Of a DNA stretch of 64,000 nt, positions 9,518 to 19,207 are shown one piece after another; position 1 is the first letter of the stretch, and each line of letters begins with the position of its first letter. Origin of the DNA: Acinetobacter chengduensis. Lineage in GTDB: Bacteria > Pseudomonadota > Gammaproteobacteria > Pseudomonadales > Moraxellaceae. A program made the translations under genes and the position numbers. The stretch spans positions 124,001-188,000 of the forward strand of contig NZ_RCHC01000004.1 of assembly GCF_003664645.1 (NCBI RefSeq). The letters run 5' to 3'. Below the pieces are notes generated by a model. The model saw nothing but the letters and a program-made list of their open reading frames with translations. It was not told the DNA's origin and did no database searches.

Positions 9518-10189
9518 TTACTGTGCAGGGGTAACAGCAACAACATGTTGAACGAAAATACCCGGAGTAATAATGTGCTCAGGGTCTAATGCACCGAGTT
9601 CAACCACCTCAGAAACTTGGGCAATGGTAATATCTGCCGCCATAGCCATAATTGGGCCAAAGTTGCGTGCAGATTTTCGATAGACTAAATTTCCCCAGCG
9701 ATCGCCTTGATTGGCTTTAATGAGTGCAAAATCCGCTTTAATTGGATTTTCTAAAACGTAGTCTTTACCATCGTAATTCATGGTCGGCTTACCTTCAGCC
9801 AGTAAAGTTCCGAAGCCTGTTGGTGTATAAATTGGACCTAAACCCATACCTGCAGCTTGAATACGACATGCCAAGTTCCCTTGAGGAACCAGTTCTAGTT
9901 CAATTTTTCCTGCACGGTATAACTCATCAAATACCCATGAGTCGGACTGACGAGGGAAAGAGCAAATAATTTTACGTACAGCACCAGCTTTAAGAAGTTT
10001 GGCTAAACCATAATCACCATTTCCTGCATTATTGTTGACGATCACTAAGTCTTTAATACCCAGTTCAATCAGGCCATCAATGAGTTCTGCGGGTTGGCCT
10101 GCAGTACCAAAACCACCAATCATAATGGTTGAGCCATTTTTGATTTGTGAAAGTACTTCTTTTAAAGAAGTCTGACTTTTATCGATCAT
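9518..10189 (-). CDS. catI: 3-oxoadipate CoA-transferase subunit A
   Basis: Alpha subunit of the 3-oxoadipate CoA-transferase, 223 residues. The glycine-rich IMIGGFGTAGQPAELIDGL and the PTGFGTLLAEG motif are characteristic of the CoA-binding alpha subunit. It lies between benE and catJ. In the classical A. baylyi arrangement catI follows catC directly, so the ben genes and catA appear to have been placed between them here. Confidence 0.93.
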   Translation of the reverse strand: MIDKSQTSLKEVLSQIKNGSTIMIGGFGTAGQPAELIDGLIELGIKDLVIVNNNAGNGDYGLAKLLKAGAVRKIICSFPRQSDSWVFDELYRAGKIELELVPQGNLACRIQAAGMGLGPIYTPTGFGTLLAEGKPTMNYDGKDYVLENPIKADFALIKANQGDRWGNLVYRKSARNFGPIMAMAADITIAQVSEVVELGALDPEHIITPGIFVQHVVAVTPAQ

Positions 10190-10202
10190 ATTTGTACCTA
10201 CA

Positions 10203-11438
10203 CTATAATGATTTAGAATCTGTTGAACCCTTTAGCGGGATATTGGTCGTTGAAGCTGAGGTTTTTGGTTTGCTTAACAATAAGTGAGCAATAATTCCAA
10301 TCACAATGCCCCAAAATACGGAACTTAATCCTAGAAAATGCATGCCTGAGGCTGTTGCTAAAAAGGTAATTAAAGCCGCATCTCGCTGGCCTTCATCTTT
10401 CATTGCAACCGATACATTGGTGGCAATTGCACCTAAGAGCGCAAGCCCTGCAAGTGCAGCTACAAGTTCTTTAGGAAGCAAGCTAAACAGCAGAACTATG
10501 CTTCCAGCAAACAAGCCACCGCAAATGTAAAAAATGCCATTGGCAACACCTGCGATGTAGCGTTTATCTTTGAGTTCATGGGCATCTTTACCCATACATA
10601 GCGCCGCTGTAATGGATGCAAGCACAATGGTGATCCCACCAACACATGCGACAGCTAATGACGCTATACTGGTTGCAGTAATGATGGGTTTGGCTGGGGT
10701 GTCATAACCACTGAGTTTCATCATCGCCATGCCAGGTAAAAACTGTCCCGATAGGCTGACTAAAATAAGGGGAAGTGCTAAATTCAGCAGACTATTGAAT
10801 GTCCACTCTGGCTGAATCCATTGAGGAATGGCTAAACTGAATTGCATTTCTACTGGGTTCATTTTGCCAAAACATAAACTCAGGATTACACCTGTGAGCA
10901 AAACCCAAAGCATGCTGTAACGTGGGTTGAAACGTTTCGACAATAAAAATACCAACAGCATGCCAAATACAATAAAAGGCATATTGTCAGTTGCTTGAAA
11001 AAGTCCTAGGCCAAACTGAAATAAAATACCTGCCATCATACCTGCAGCAATGGATTGCGGAATCCATTTTAAAAGTTTGTCAAAATAGCCTGTTAATCCA
11101 ATGATTAGGATGACAATTGCTGTCGTAATGTAGGCAGCTACCGCTTCATTCAAACTAATATTGGGAAATAGCGTGACTAATAGCGCCGTACCAGGTGCAG
11201 ACCAAGCGGTCACAACAGGCACTTTATATTTAATGGATAAAAATATTCCTGCGATAGCAGCACCTATAGATATCCCCCAAATCCATGAGATCATCATTTC
11301 AGGTGCAACATTTGCCTTCTGAGCTGCTTGAAAAAAAATAATGAGTGGGCCTGAATAGGAAATCAGTACAGCTAAAAATCCTGCGACTGTTGCTGAAACA
11401 GACCAATCCTTTTTTAAGGTTTTAAACAGGGTCGCCAT
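10203..11438 (-). CDS. benE: Benzoate:H+ symporter BenE
   Basis: Inner-membrane benzoate carrier of the BenE family, 411 residues with about a dozen hydrophobic segments. The sequence SGPLIIFFQAA near the N-terminus, WSAPGTALL and the central GGITIVLASITAALCMG agree with the family. GGAGG lies 8 nt before the ATG. It is in the benA-B-C-D-E run. A second carrier, benK, is encoded on the other side of the regulator, so uptake is probably redundant. Confidence 0.92.
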   Translation of the reverse strand: MATLFKTLKKDWSVSATVAGFLAVLISYSGPLIIFFQAAQKANVAPEMMISWIWGISIGAAIAGIFLSIKYKVPVVTAWSAPGTALLVTLFPNISLNEAVAAYITTAIVILIIGLTGYFDKLLKWIPQSIAAGMMAGILFQFGLGLFQATDNMPFIVFGMLLVFLLSKRFNPRYSMLWVLLTGVILSLCFGKMNPVEMQFSLAIPQWIQPEWTFNSLLNLALPLILVSLSGQFLPGMAMMKLSGYDTPAKPIITATSIASLAVACVGGITIVLASITAALCMGKDAHELKDKRYIAGVANGIFYICGGLFAGSIVLLFSLLPKELVAALAGLALLGAIATNVSVAMKDEGQRDAALITFLATASGMHFLGLSSVFWGIVIGIIAHLLLSKPKTSASTTNIPLKGSTDSKSL

Positions 11439-11491
11439 TGTTGTTGCCTCCGTGCTTTACACCAAATGATCCCGTAATTTAGATGAACAGG

Positions 11492-12277
11492 TTAGCCTTG
11501 ATCACCACCACCCACAGGCACCACAGTTCCTGTCATATACGACGACGCATCAGATGCTAAGAATAAAATGGCATTAACTTGCTCCTGAATGGTGCCGTAG
11601 CGTCCCAAGAAAGTACGATCAATCGTTTGGTCAACAACTTCTTGCATCCAAGTTTGCTCAGCATCTGAAAGTGGTGAGCTGTTGCGTGGCACTTTACGTG
11701 GAGGGGCTTCTGTACCACCCGTTGCTACAGCATTCACACGGATTTCATCTTTTGCATGTTCAAAAGCCAGCGCTGCTGTTAAGCCATTTACACCGCCTTT
11801 AGATGCAGAATAGGGCACTCGATTAATCCCGCGTGTGGCAATAGAAGATACGTTTACAATGGTACCTTGCTGATTTTTAATCATTTCTGGTAGTACTGCA
11901 CGGCAACACCATAATGTGGGAAATAATGAGCGATTTACTTCTTTGATAATTTCTTCTTCAGAAAACTCTTGAAAAGGTTTCATCCAAATTGCGCCACCGA
12001 CGTTATTGATAAGTACATCAACACGACCGTAGGTTGCTATGGCATGCTCAACAACGGATTGAGCACCTGCAAAGCTTTCAAGATTGGCTTTGACAATAAT
12101 TGCATCACCGTCTTGAGCTTCAATCTCTGCAAGTGTTTCCTCAACATAATCAGACAGATCAGCTAAAACAACTTGAGCGCCTTCCAGTGCCACTTGTAAA
12201 GCTACACCGCGCCCAATGCCTTGTGCGGCACCAGTCACTATAACCACTTTATTTTCAAATCTATGGATATTATTCAT
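11492..12277 (-). CDS. benD: cis-1,2-dihydroxybenzoate (benzoate diol) dehydrogenase
   Basis: Short-chain dehydrogenase that oxidises and decarboxylates the benzoate cis-diol to catechol with NAD+. The NAD motif TGAAQGIGRG is at the N-terminus, and the catalytic Ser plus YSASKGG is near residue 153. I start at ATG (MNNIHRF). The GTG 12 nt upstream would place the strong GTGGAGAAAGAG ribosome site inside the coding sequence. The C-terminal MTGTVVPVGGGDQG is typical of the family. Confidence 0.93.
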   Translation of the reverse strand: MNNIHRFENKVVIVTGAAQGIGRGVALQVALEGAQVVLADLSDYVEETLAEIEAQDGDAIIVKANLESFAGAQSVVEHAIATYGRVDVLINNVGGAIWMKPFQEFSEEEIIKEVNRSLFPTLWCCRAVLPEMIKNQQGTIVNVSSIATRGINRVPYSASKGGVNGLTAALAFEHAKDEIRVNAVATGGTEAPPRKVPRNSSPLSDAEQTWMQEVVDQTIDRTFLGRYGTIQEQVNAILFLASDASSYMTGTVVPVGGGDQG

Positions 12278-12302
12278 CTCTTTCTCCACCTCAGTCTAAT
12301 GC

Positions 12303-13386
<1,084 letters not shown>

Positions 13387-13404
13387 TGACATGACTGTCT
13401 TAAT

Positions 13405-13914
13405 TTAGAGGTGGTAGATGTCGATTACTTGGTTGATGTAATCATTTTTTAGCACCACGTATTTACTTAAAATTTGTGGATTTTCTGCTGAAAAATCGAT
13501 TTCATAACACGACATACCAAAATAGCTATAATTGGTTTTGTAACGGAAACTCAGCGTATTCCAGTTAAAACGAACGGTGACTTTGCTACCATTTTGTTCA
13601 AGCACTTCAATATTGCTAATCTGATGACTTGTACGGGTATCTGGCATCGTTGCAGAAGAGCGTTCTGTTTTAATACGGAATACGCGGTCTTCTAAACCTT
13701 GGCGGTCTGGGTAGTAAATCAGTGAAATCTCAGATTGCGGATCGGTCGTTAACTTGTCGTCATCATCCCAAGCAGGCATCCAAAATGAAGCAGATGGGGC
13801 ATAGCAATCGACCCAATCATCCCATTGTTCATCATCTAGAAAACGCGCTTCTTTGTAGAGGAATTGCGCAATGGCATCTAGCGTGATTGCATCTTGTTGA
13901 ACAGCTACATTCAT
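13405..13914 (-). CDS. benB: Benzoate 1,2-dioxygenase small (beta) subunit
   Basis: Structural beta subunit of the Rieske non-heme iron oxygenase, 169 residues. It has the family features [21 protein letters not shown] and [12 protein letters not shown] and no metal ligands. Its ATG overlaps the benA stop codon by 4 nt (ATGA), a typical coupled pair that ensures equal subunit amounts. Confidence 0.95.
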   Translation of the reverse strand: MNVAVQQDAITLDAIAQFLYKEARFLDDEQWDDWVDCYAPSASFWMPAWDDDDKLTTDPQSEISLIYYPDRQGLEDRVFRIKTERSSATMPDTRTSHQISNIEVLEQNGSKVTVRFNWNTLSFRYKTNYSYFGMSCYEIDFSAENPQILSKYVVLKNDYINQVIDIYHL

Positions 13915-15308
13915 GCGATTTCTCCCATTGCTGATGCTTCAATTTCAGCGAGTTCCTTTTCTGCTTGAATTGCATACTTCATCATTTTTAACCAATATTG
14001 ATGTTGTGCAAGATACAGACCTTCATCTTCAGTTTTAATACCACTCAGGACAGGTTTGAGACCAATTTCATTGGCAGCATCATCTGGGCCTTGAATCCAA
14101 TGTTTTGAACCACGGCACATATCGTTCCATTCCAGTTCAATTCCTGCATAACCCGCTTGGCATGCACGGAATTCTTCTAAATCGTCTGGCGTTGCCATGC
14201 CAGATGCATTAAAGAAATCTTCATATTGGCGAATACGGCGTGCGCGAGCATCTGGAGCTTCACCAACGGGTGCGATGCAGTAAATCGTCACTTCTGTTTT
14301 ATTCACTGAAATAGGGCGTAACACACGAATTTGAGAACCAAACTGATCCATCAAATACACATTTGGATATAAACAAAGATTACGTGAACGCTCGATCATC
14401 CATTTCGACATCGGCGCACCAAATTTCTCTGTATATTCCTCAGCTTTTACAAAATTAGGACGGTCTTCAGGGTTTGCCCACTGTGTCCAAAGTAGCATGT
14501 GGCCATGTTCGAAACCGTATGAACCACCACCTTGTTTACCCCAAGAACCCGCACTCATCGCACGAATGTTGTCTGCTGCTTGTGCTTCTTTGCGGTGTTG
14601 TGTTGTCGCTGCATAGTTCCAATGCACCGCAGAAACGTGGTAACCATCTGCGCCATTTTCGGCAGTCAGTTTCCAGTTACCTTCGTATGTATAAGTAGAT
14701 GAACCACGCAATACTTCAAGGCCTTGATCTGATTGACCCACAATCATGTCGATAATTTTGCTGGTTTCACCTAAATATTCTTCTAAAGAAGGAACATCAG
14801 GGTTTAGACTCCCGAATAAGAAGCCTTTATAGCTTTCAAAGCGTGCAACTTTCTTTAAATCATGCGAACCATCTTGGTTAAAACAGTCTGAATAACCAGC
14901 TTCTGACGGATCTTTTACTTTGAGTAATTTTCCTGAGTTATTAAAAGTCCAACCGTGGAAAGGGCAAGTATAGGTTGCCTTGTTACCTTTTTTATGGCGA
15001 CATAGCTGTGCACCACGGTGTGAACAGGCATTAATCATCGCATTCAGCTCACCTTGACGGTTACGTGCAATGATGATCGGTTGACGGCCAATGTGTGTGG
15101 TATAAAAATCGTTGTTATTTGGAATTTGGCTTTCATGCGCCAAGTACACCCAGTTGCCTTCAAAGATGTATTTCATCTCTAGGTCGAAGAGGGCTTGATC
15201 TGTAAACACAGAACGATGAAGTTTAAATTCACCACTGTCAAAATCATCAACGAGTAGTTCATCAATACGATCGAGGTGGCTGGTATTAATTACGGGAATA
15301 CGTGGCAT
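13911..15308 (-). CDS. benA: Benzoate 1,2-dioxygenase large (alpha) subunit
   Basis: Catalytic subunit that adds O2 to benzoate, giving the cis-1,2-diol. The Rieske ligands are visible as CSH and CPFH near residues 95-120, and the mononuclear iron motif as [13 protein letters not shown] near residue 220. I start at ATG ([13 protein letters not shown]) because GGAGAAAGGAT lies directly upstream; the longer frame adds 12 residues with no ribosome site. The 465-residue length fits the family. No separate BenM operator was found in the 79-nt gap to catA. Confidence 0.95.
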   Translation of the reverse strand: MPRIPVINTSHLDRIDELLVDDFDSGEFKLHRSVFTDQALFDLEMKYIFEGNWVYLAHESQIPNNNDFYTTHIGRQPIIIARNRQGELNAMINACSHRGAQLCRHKKGNKATYTCPFHGWTFNNSGKLLKVKDPSEAGYSDCFNQDGSHDLKKVARFESYKGFLFGSLNPDVPSLEEYLGETSKIIDMIVGQSDQGLEVLRGSSTYTYEGNWKLTAENGADGYHVSAVHWNYAATTQHRKEAQAADNIRAMSAGSWGKQGGGSYGFEHGHMLLWTQWANPEDRPNFVKAEEYTEKFGAPMSKWMIERSRNLCLYPNVYLMDQFGSQIRVLRPISVNKTEVTIYCIAPVGEAPDARARRIRQYEDFFNASGMATPDDLEEFRACQAGYAGIELEWNDMCRGSKHWIQGPDDAANEIGLKPVLSGIKTEDEGLYLAQHQYWLKMMKYAIQAEKELAEIEASAMGEIA

Positions 15309-15342
15309 ATCCTTTCTCCAACTTTCCAAATTTTGGCAAGTC

Positions 15343-15372
15343 ACTCAGATGTCATTACATTGTCATCTGAGT
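15343..15372 (-). other. Intercistronic hairpin between catA and benA
   Basis: A perfect 9-bp inverted repeat (ACTCAGATG with CATCTGAGT) with a 12-nt loop lies just after catA. No T run follows in the minus direction, so read-through into benA is expected. Confidence 0.55.
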
Positions 15373-15387
15373 TTCCTAATATAGTGA

Positions 15388-16308
15388 TTAAGCGCTAGCG
15401 CGACGACGATCGACTTCTGTTGATGGAGCTTCATTTTGCTCTTTGACAAGTTCAACATTGAAAGTGATGTGTTTAAAAGGCTGGTTTAGACCACGACGTG
15501 CAATCTCAGCTTCATCTGTTACATCAACAGCTGTCGCTACAAGGCCTTCACGTGTTGCAAATGCAAAGTCATCCCACAAGTATTGATCGCCTTCGATGTT
15601 GAATTGAGTAGTCAGCTTGCGATAGCCTGGTGCAGAAATGAAATAATGCACATGAGATGGACGGTTGCCGTGACGACCAAGTTTGTCTAATACAAACTGT
15701 GTTGTGCCTTCAGGCGGGCAACCATAGCCAACAGGCATGGTAGTTTGAGCAAGGTATTTACCATCTTGATCACTGAAAATTGAACGGCGTAAGTTGAAGT
15801 CAGACTGTGATTTATCAAAGAATGAGTAGTTGCCTAAGCTGTTGGCATGCCAAATTTCAACTTTTGCACCTTCAATGATGTTGCCATTGGTATCTGTAAC
15901 AGTGCCTTCAATAAATAAAGTCGGGATCTTGTCAGTTTCAGTGCCATCATCCATACGTGCAAAACCAACAGATTCAGGTGCACCCGCAACATACAATGGG
16001 CCTTCAATAGTACGAGGTGTACCACCTGTAATGCCTGCTTTGGCATCTGCTTCATCTGCACGTAAGTCTAGGTAGTGCTCTAAACCTAAACCTGCAGCCA
16101 ATAGACCTAATTCGTTGGCCTGACCAGCATCGGTAAAGTATTCCAAGCCTTTCCAAAGTTCTGTTTGGGAAATATCTAAATCTTCAATCGCTTGAAACAG
16201 ATCGCCAAGTAAGCGAACAACAACCTGTTGTACACGAGCGTCTACAGGTTTAGTTGCTGTATCTACATTCATTGTTTTAACTAAAATATCAATATCTTGA
16301 CGGTTCAT
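15388..16308 (-). CDS. catA: Catechol 1,2-dioxygenase
   Basis: Intradiol dioxygenase of 306 residues that cleaves catechol to cis,cis-muconate. The non-heme Fe(III) ligands are recognisable in GNYSFFD (Tyr), the second Tyr in VGYGCPPEG, and the His pair in RPSHVHYF. The N-terminal helical linker of catechol dioxygenases is present (residues 1-100). AAGGAG precedes the ATG. A 112-nt gap separates it from catC. I see no ATAC-N7-GTAT operator there, so it is probably expressed from the catB promoter. Confidence 0.95.
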   Translation of the reverse strand: MNRQDIDILVKTMNVDTATKPVDARVQQVVVRLLGDLFQAIEDLDISQTELWKGLEYFTDAGQANELGLLAAGLGLEHYLDLRADEADAKAGITGGTPRTIEGPLYVAGAPESVGFARMDDGTETDKIPTLFIEGTVTDTNGNIIEGAKVEIWHANSLGNYSFFDKSQSDFNLRRSIFSDQDGKYLAQTTMPVGYGCPPEGTTQFVLDKLGRHGNRPSHVHYFISAPGYRKLTTQFNIEGDQYLWDDFAFATREGLVATAVDVTDEAEIARRGLNQPFKHITFNVELVKEQNEAPSTEVDRRRASA

Positions 16309-16420
16309 ACTATTGCTCCTTAAGTATGTATTTGAGGTGGCTAAGGTGATTTTTATAATTTCACTTGGCTGCCACTTTCCTTGTTAAATGTGACCCTTTG
16401 GATGTGTTCGTCTTTTTGAA

Positions 16421-16711
16421 TTAACTGTCATTGTCTCGGATAGACGATGGATGACGGTTTAAAGCCATCACTTCAATATTCATGTATGGATATAGCGGTA
16501 AGCCTTGCAAAATGTTATGCAGGTCTTCGTTGCTTTCCACATCAAAAATACTGATATTTGAGTACTGACCGGTAATGCGCCAAATATGACGCCAAGTACC
16601 TTTGGCTTGTAACTCCTGTGAATAGGCTTTTTCGACAGCCTTAATTTCATTTGCTTTTTCCACTGGCATATCCAGCGGAATATTCACGTCCATTCGTACT
16701 TGAAAAAGCAT
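16421..16711 (-). CDS. catC: Muconolactone delta-isomerase
   Basis: Small decameric enzyme of 96 residues that isomerises muconolactone to 3-oxoadipate enol-lactone. The start MLFQVRMDVNIP and the later GLPLYPYMNIEVMALNRHPS match the family closely. AGGAG precedes the ATG, 20 nt after catB. Confidence 0.95.
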   Translation of the reverse strand: MLFQVRMDVNIPLDMPVEKANEIKAVEKAYSQELQAKGTWRHIWRITGQYSNISIFDVESNEDLHNILQGLPLYPYMNIEVMALNRHPSSIRDNDS

Positions 16712-16731
16712 GTGAAGCTCCTGATTTAAAT

Positions 16732-17841
16732 TTATTTGCGACGCAAGTTATCAATTTTGTCTTGATCTAATTCGATACCTAAACCTAGGTTTTGAGGTAC
16801 GACAAGTTCAAAATTTTGATATTGCAAAGGTGTTTTTAAAATTTCTTCAGTCAGTAGTAGCGGGCCAAAAAGCTCTGTTCCTGCTGCCAAATTTTCAAAA
16901 GTTGAAAATAAATGTGCAGATGCAATGGTTCCGACTGGGCCTTCTAGCATCGTACCGCCATAGAGATCGATACCTGCCAATTGTGCAATTGTTGCGACGT
17001 CACGACCTTCTAAAAGCCCACCAGACTGCGCAACTTTTACGGCAAATACTGAAGCTACATTTGTACGTGCAAGACGATAAGCCGAACTTGGACCCATCAA
17101 AGATTCATCGGCCATAATGGCAATATCAAAACGACGGCTTAGGCGTTGCATGGCATCAATATTGTCAATTGCACATGGTTGCTCAATAAGGTCAACGCCA
17201 CCGTCTTGTAAAAGCTGAATACCTTTAATGGCATCAAGCTCTGACCAAGCACGGTTCACATCTACACGGATTGAAACGTCTTTACCCAATGCTTGTTTAA
17301 TGGCAAGTACATACTCCACATCAGCTTCTACAGGGCGAGAGCCAATTTTGAGTTTGAAGGTGTTGTGACGTTTAATCGCAATCATTTTTTGTGCTTCAGC
17401 AATATCCTTTTGGGTATCACCAGAAGCTAAAACCCAAAGCACAGGTACGCTGTCACGTAATCGACCACCCAACAGTTCTGACAATGGCAGATTTAAACGC
17501 TGTGCTTGTATATCTAAAAGGGCAGTTTGAATGGCACATTTCGCAAAACGGTTACCATTAATATTTTTTTTCAACACTTGCATAATTTGTGCAATGTTGT
17601 GGGCTTTTAGCGTTTGGAGTAAAGGCGAGAAATAAGTTTCAATGTTTGTCTTGATACTTTCAGGGCTTTCTTCGCCATACCCTAAGCCACCAATGGTGGT
17701 TGCTTCGCCCCAACCAACAAAGCCATCTTCGGTGGTGATTTTAATTAACACCAAAGTTTGGGTTTGCATGGTTGCCACCGCCATTTTGTGTGGGCGGATG
17801 GTTGGGATTTCGACTAAAATTGTTTCGACAGATTTATACAT
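16732..17841 (-). CDS. catB: Muconate cycloisomerase
   Basis: Enolase-superfamily enzyme that lactonises cis,cis-muconate to muconolactone. The KLKIGSR motif (catalytic Lys, about residue 166), the metal ligands in RVDVNRAW, the Glu of IEQP and the Asp of MADESL are present. I start at ATG (MYKSVETILVE) preceded by GAAGAG; a TTG five codons upstream is less likely. It is the first gene of the operon and is transcribed away from the LysR regulator. Confidence 0.95.
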   Translation of the reverse strand: MYKSVETILVEIPTIRPHKMAVATMQTQTLVLIKITTEDGFVGWGEATTIGGLGYGEESPESIKTNIETYFSPLLQTLKAHNIAQIMQVLKKNINGNRFAKCAIQTALLDIQAQRLNLPLSELLGGRLRDSVPVLWVLASGDTQKDIAEAQKMIAIKRHNTFKLKIGSRPVEADVEYVLAIKQALGKDVSIRVDVNRAWSELDAIKGIQLLQDGGVDLIEQPCAIDNIDAMQRLSRRFDIAIMADESLMGPSSAYRLARTNVASVFAVKVAQSGGLLEGRDVATIAQLAGIDLYGGTMLEGPVGTIASAHLFSTFENLAAGTELFGPLLLTEEILKTPLQYQNFELVVPQNLGLGIELDQDKIDNLRRK

Positions 17842-17881
17842 GTTTACTCTTCGCAAACTTGCGTTTCATAGCTCTTGTGAT

Positions 17882-17896
17882 ATACCTTAAAAGAAT
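17882..17896. promoter_or_regulatory. Imperfect LysR-type (BenM/CatM) operator near catB
   Basis: ATACCTTAAAAGAAT fits ATAC-N7-GTAT in the left arm and three of four bases in the right arm. It lies 40-55 nt upstream of the catB start codon, where a promoter-overlapping activation site would be expected. Confidence 0.5.
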
Positions 17897-17933
17897 AATA
17901 TTTGACTGTCGAAGACCAAATATGCATTTTAAT

Positions 17934-17948
17934 ATACTAAAAAGGTAT
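17934..17948. promoter_or_regulatory. Perfect BenM/CatM operator (ATAC-N7-GTAT) next to the regulator gene
   Basis: ATACTAAAAAGGTAT is an exact match to the known BenM/CatM recognition dyad. It ends 8 nt before the regulator's ATG and about 95 nt upstream of catB, so binding could both activate catB and repress the regulator gene itself. Confidence 0.75.
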
Positions 17949-17956
17949 GAAATTGA

Positions 17957-18871
17957 ATGGAACTCAGACACCTTCGCTATTTTGTTGCTGTTGTAGAAGA
18001 GCAAAGTTTTACTAAAGCTTCTGAAAAATTGTTTATTGCTCAACCACCTCTAAGCCGTCAGATTCAGAATCTTGAGGCCGAATTAGGCATACAGCTTTTT
18101 GAGCGTGGCAGTCGCCCTTTGAAGACCACAGAAGCAGGGCAATTCTTCTATCAACATGCCGTTAAACTTTTGTCTAATGCTGAAGAAATAAAAACGATGG
18201 CGCAGCGCATTGGATTGGTAGAAAAAACAGTGACGATGGGTTTTGTTGGGTCTCTGCTCTATGGTTTATTACCCAAAATTGTCTATTTATTTCGCAAACA
18301 GCATCCAAATTTAAAAATTGAATTGATTGAGATGAGCACCAAAGATCAAATTTCTGCTTTAAAAGAAGGTCGGATTGATGTGGGTTTTGGACGCTTACGA
18401 ATTTCAGATTCAGCAGTACGTCGCGTGTTATTAAGGGAAGAGCCTTTAATGCTTGCAGTACACGCTAGTCACCCTTTGGCCACACAAACACAAGGTGTGT
18501 ATTTGGCAGATATTGTCGATGAACACATGTTTTTATATCCAAGCCATCCTAAACCTAATTTTTCCACGCAAGTTCGCCATTTATTTTCCGAACATAGTTT
18601 AGACCCAAAAAACTTAAAAGAAGTCCGTGAAATTCAGCTGGCGTTGGGTTTGGTGGCTGCAGGTGAGGGCTGTTGTGTTGTGCCTGAAAGTGCACAAACG
18701 ATTAAATTTCCACATTTACACTATATTCCAATCCTTGATGATTCTGCTGTCAGTCCTATTTTTCTTGCTCTTCGAAGTATGGATGAAAGCGATGATATTC
18801 GTTCATTATTTGATTGTATCTATCAAGTCTATGACTTAGAAGCGATTAGCTACGACCGTGCGAGCATCTAA
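17957..18871 (+). CDS. benM: LysR-type regulator of benzoate/catechol degradation (BenM/CatM)
   Basis: LysR-type transcription factor of 304 residues with an N-terminal winged HTH (residues 1-60) and a periplasmic-binding-like effector domain. In A. baylyi, BenM responds to muconate and benzoate and CatM to muconate only. From recalled sequences, BenM Arg160 and Tyr293 give the benzoate response. This protein has Arg160, and Tyr292 aligns with Tyr293 after a one-residue gap near residue 176. It therefore looks BenM-like by effector residues, although it sits in the catM position divergent from catB. It is the only regulator of this type in the window. Confidence 0.88.
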   Translation: MELRHLRYFVAVVEEQSFTKASEKLFIAQPPLSRQIQNLEAELGIQLFERGSRPLKTTEAGQFFYQHAVKLLSNAEEIKTMAQRIGLVEKTVTMGFVGSLLYGLLPKIVYLFRKQHPNLKIELIEMSTKDQISALKEGRIDVGFGRLRISDSAVRRVLLREEPLMLAVHASHPLATQTQGVYLADIVDEHMFLYPSHPKPNFSTQVRHLFSEHSLDPKNLKEVREIQLALGLVAAGEGCCVVPESAQTIKFPHLHYIPILDDSAVSPIFLALRSMDESDDIRSLFDCIYQVYDLEAISYDRASI

Positions 18872-18964
18872 TATAATGTTTTTGAACATACACGATCGAT
18901 CTCGCTAAAACGGTTGAAATTTAAACTTTAAAAATATTTTTAACATGTGAAATATATAATTTAT

Positions 18965-19001
18965 GGCAAATCTAATATTACTTTTAGATTTGCCTTTTTT
19001 T
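18965..19001 (+). terminator. Terminator after the ben/cat regulator
   Basis: GGCAAATCTAA pairs with TTAGATTTGCC around a short loop and is followed by seven T residues. Confidence 0.88.
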
Positions 19002-19104
19002 ATGTCCGGGCTTATAGCTAAACATCAAATTCAAAATAATTTCATCATTAATATGCTTCAGCATCGTTATTTAATCCATTGTTTAAAAGCAGAAAAAATT
19101 GCGT

Positions 19105-19119
19105 TTACTTTAAAGGTAT
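19105..19119. promoter_or_regulatory. Near-perfect BenM/CatM operator upstream of benK
   Basis: TTACTTTAAAGGTAT matches ATAC-N7-GTAT at seven of eight arm positions and lies about 90 nt before the benK start. The remaining bases of the 336-nt gap hold the regulator's terminator and no other clear element. Confidence 0.5.
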
Positions 19120-19207
19120 AAATATAGAGCTTATCAGTTTTGGACATCAAAAAACCTTTGCTTCATTGTTTTTATGAATAGGAAAATTCACAAGCAGGAG
19201 GCTTAGC

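Noticed and set aside
15309..16420. A separate BenM-controlled promoter before benA or catA
   Set aside because: No ATAC-N7-GTAT dyad was found in either gap; the hairpins there lack features of operators.
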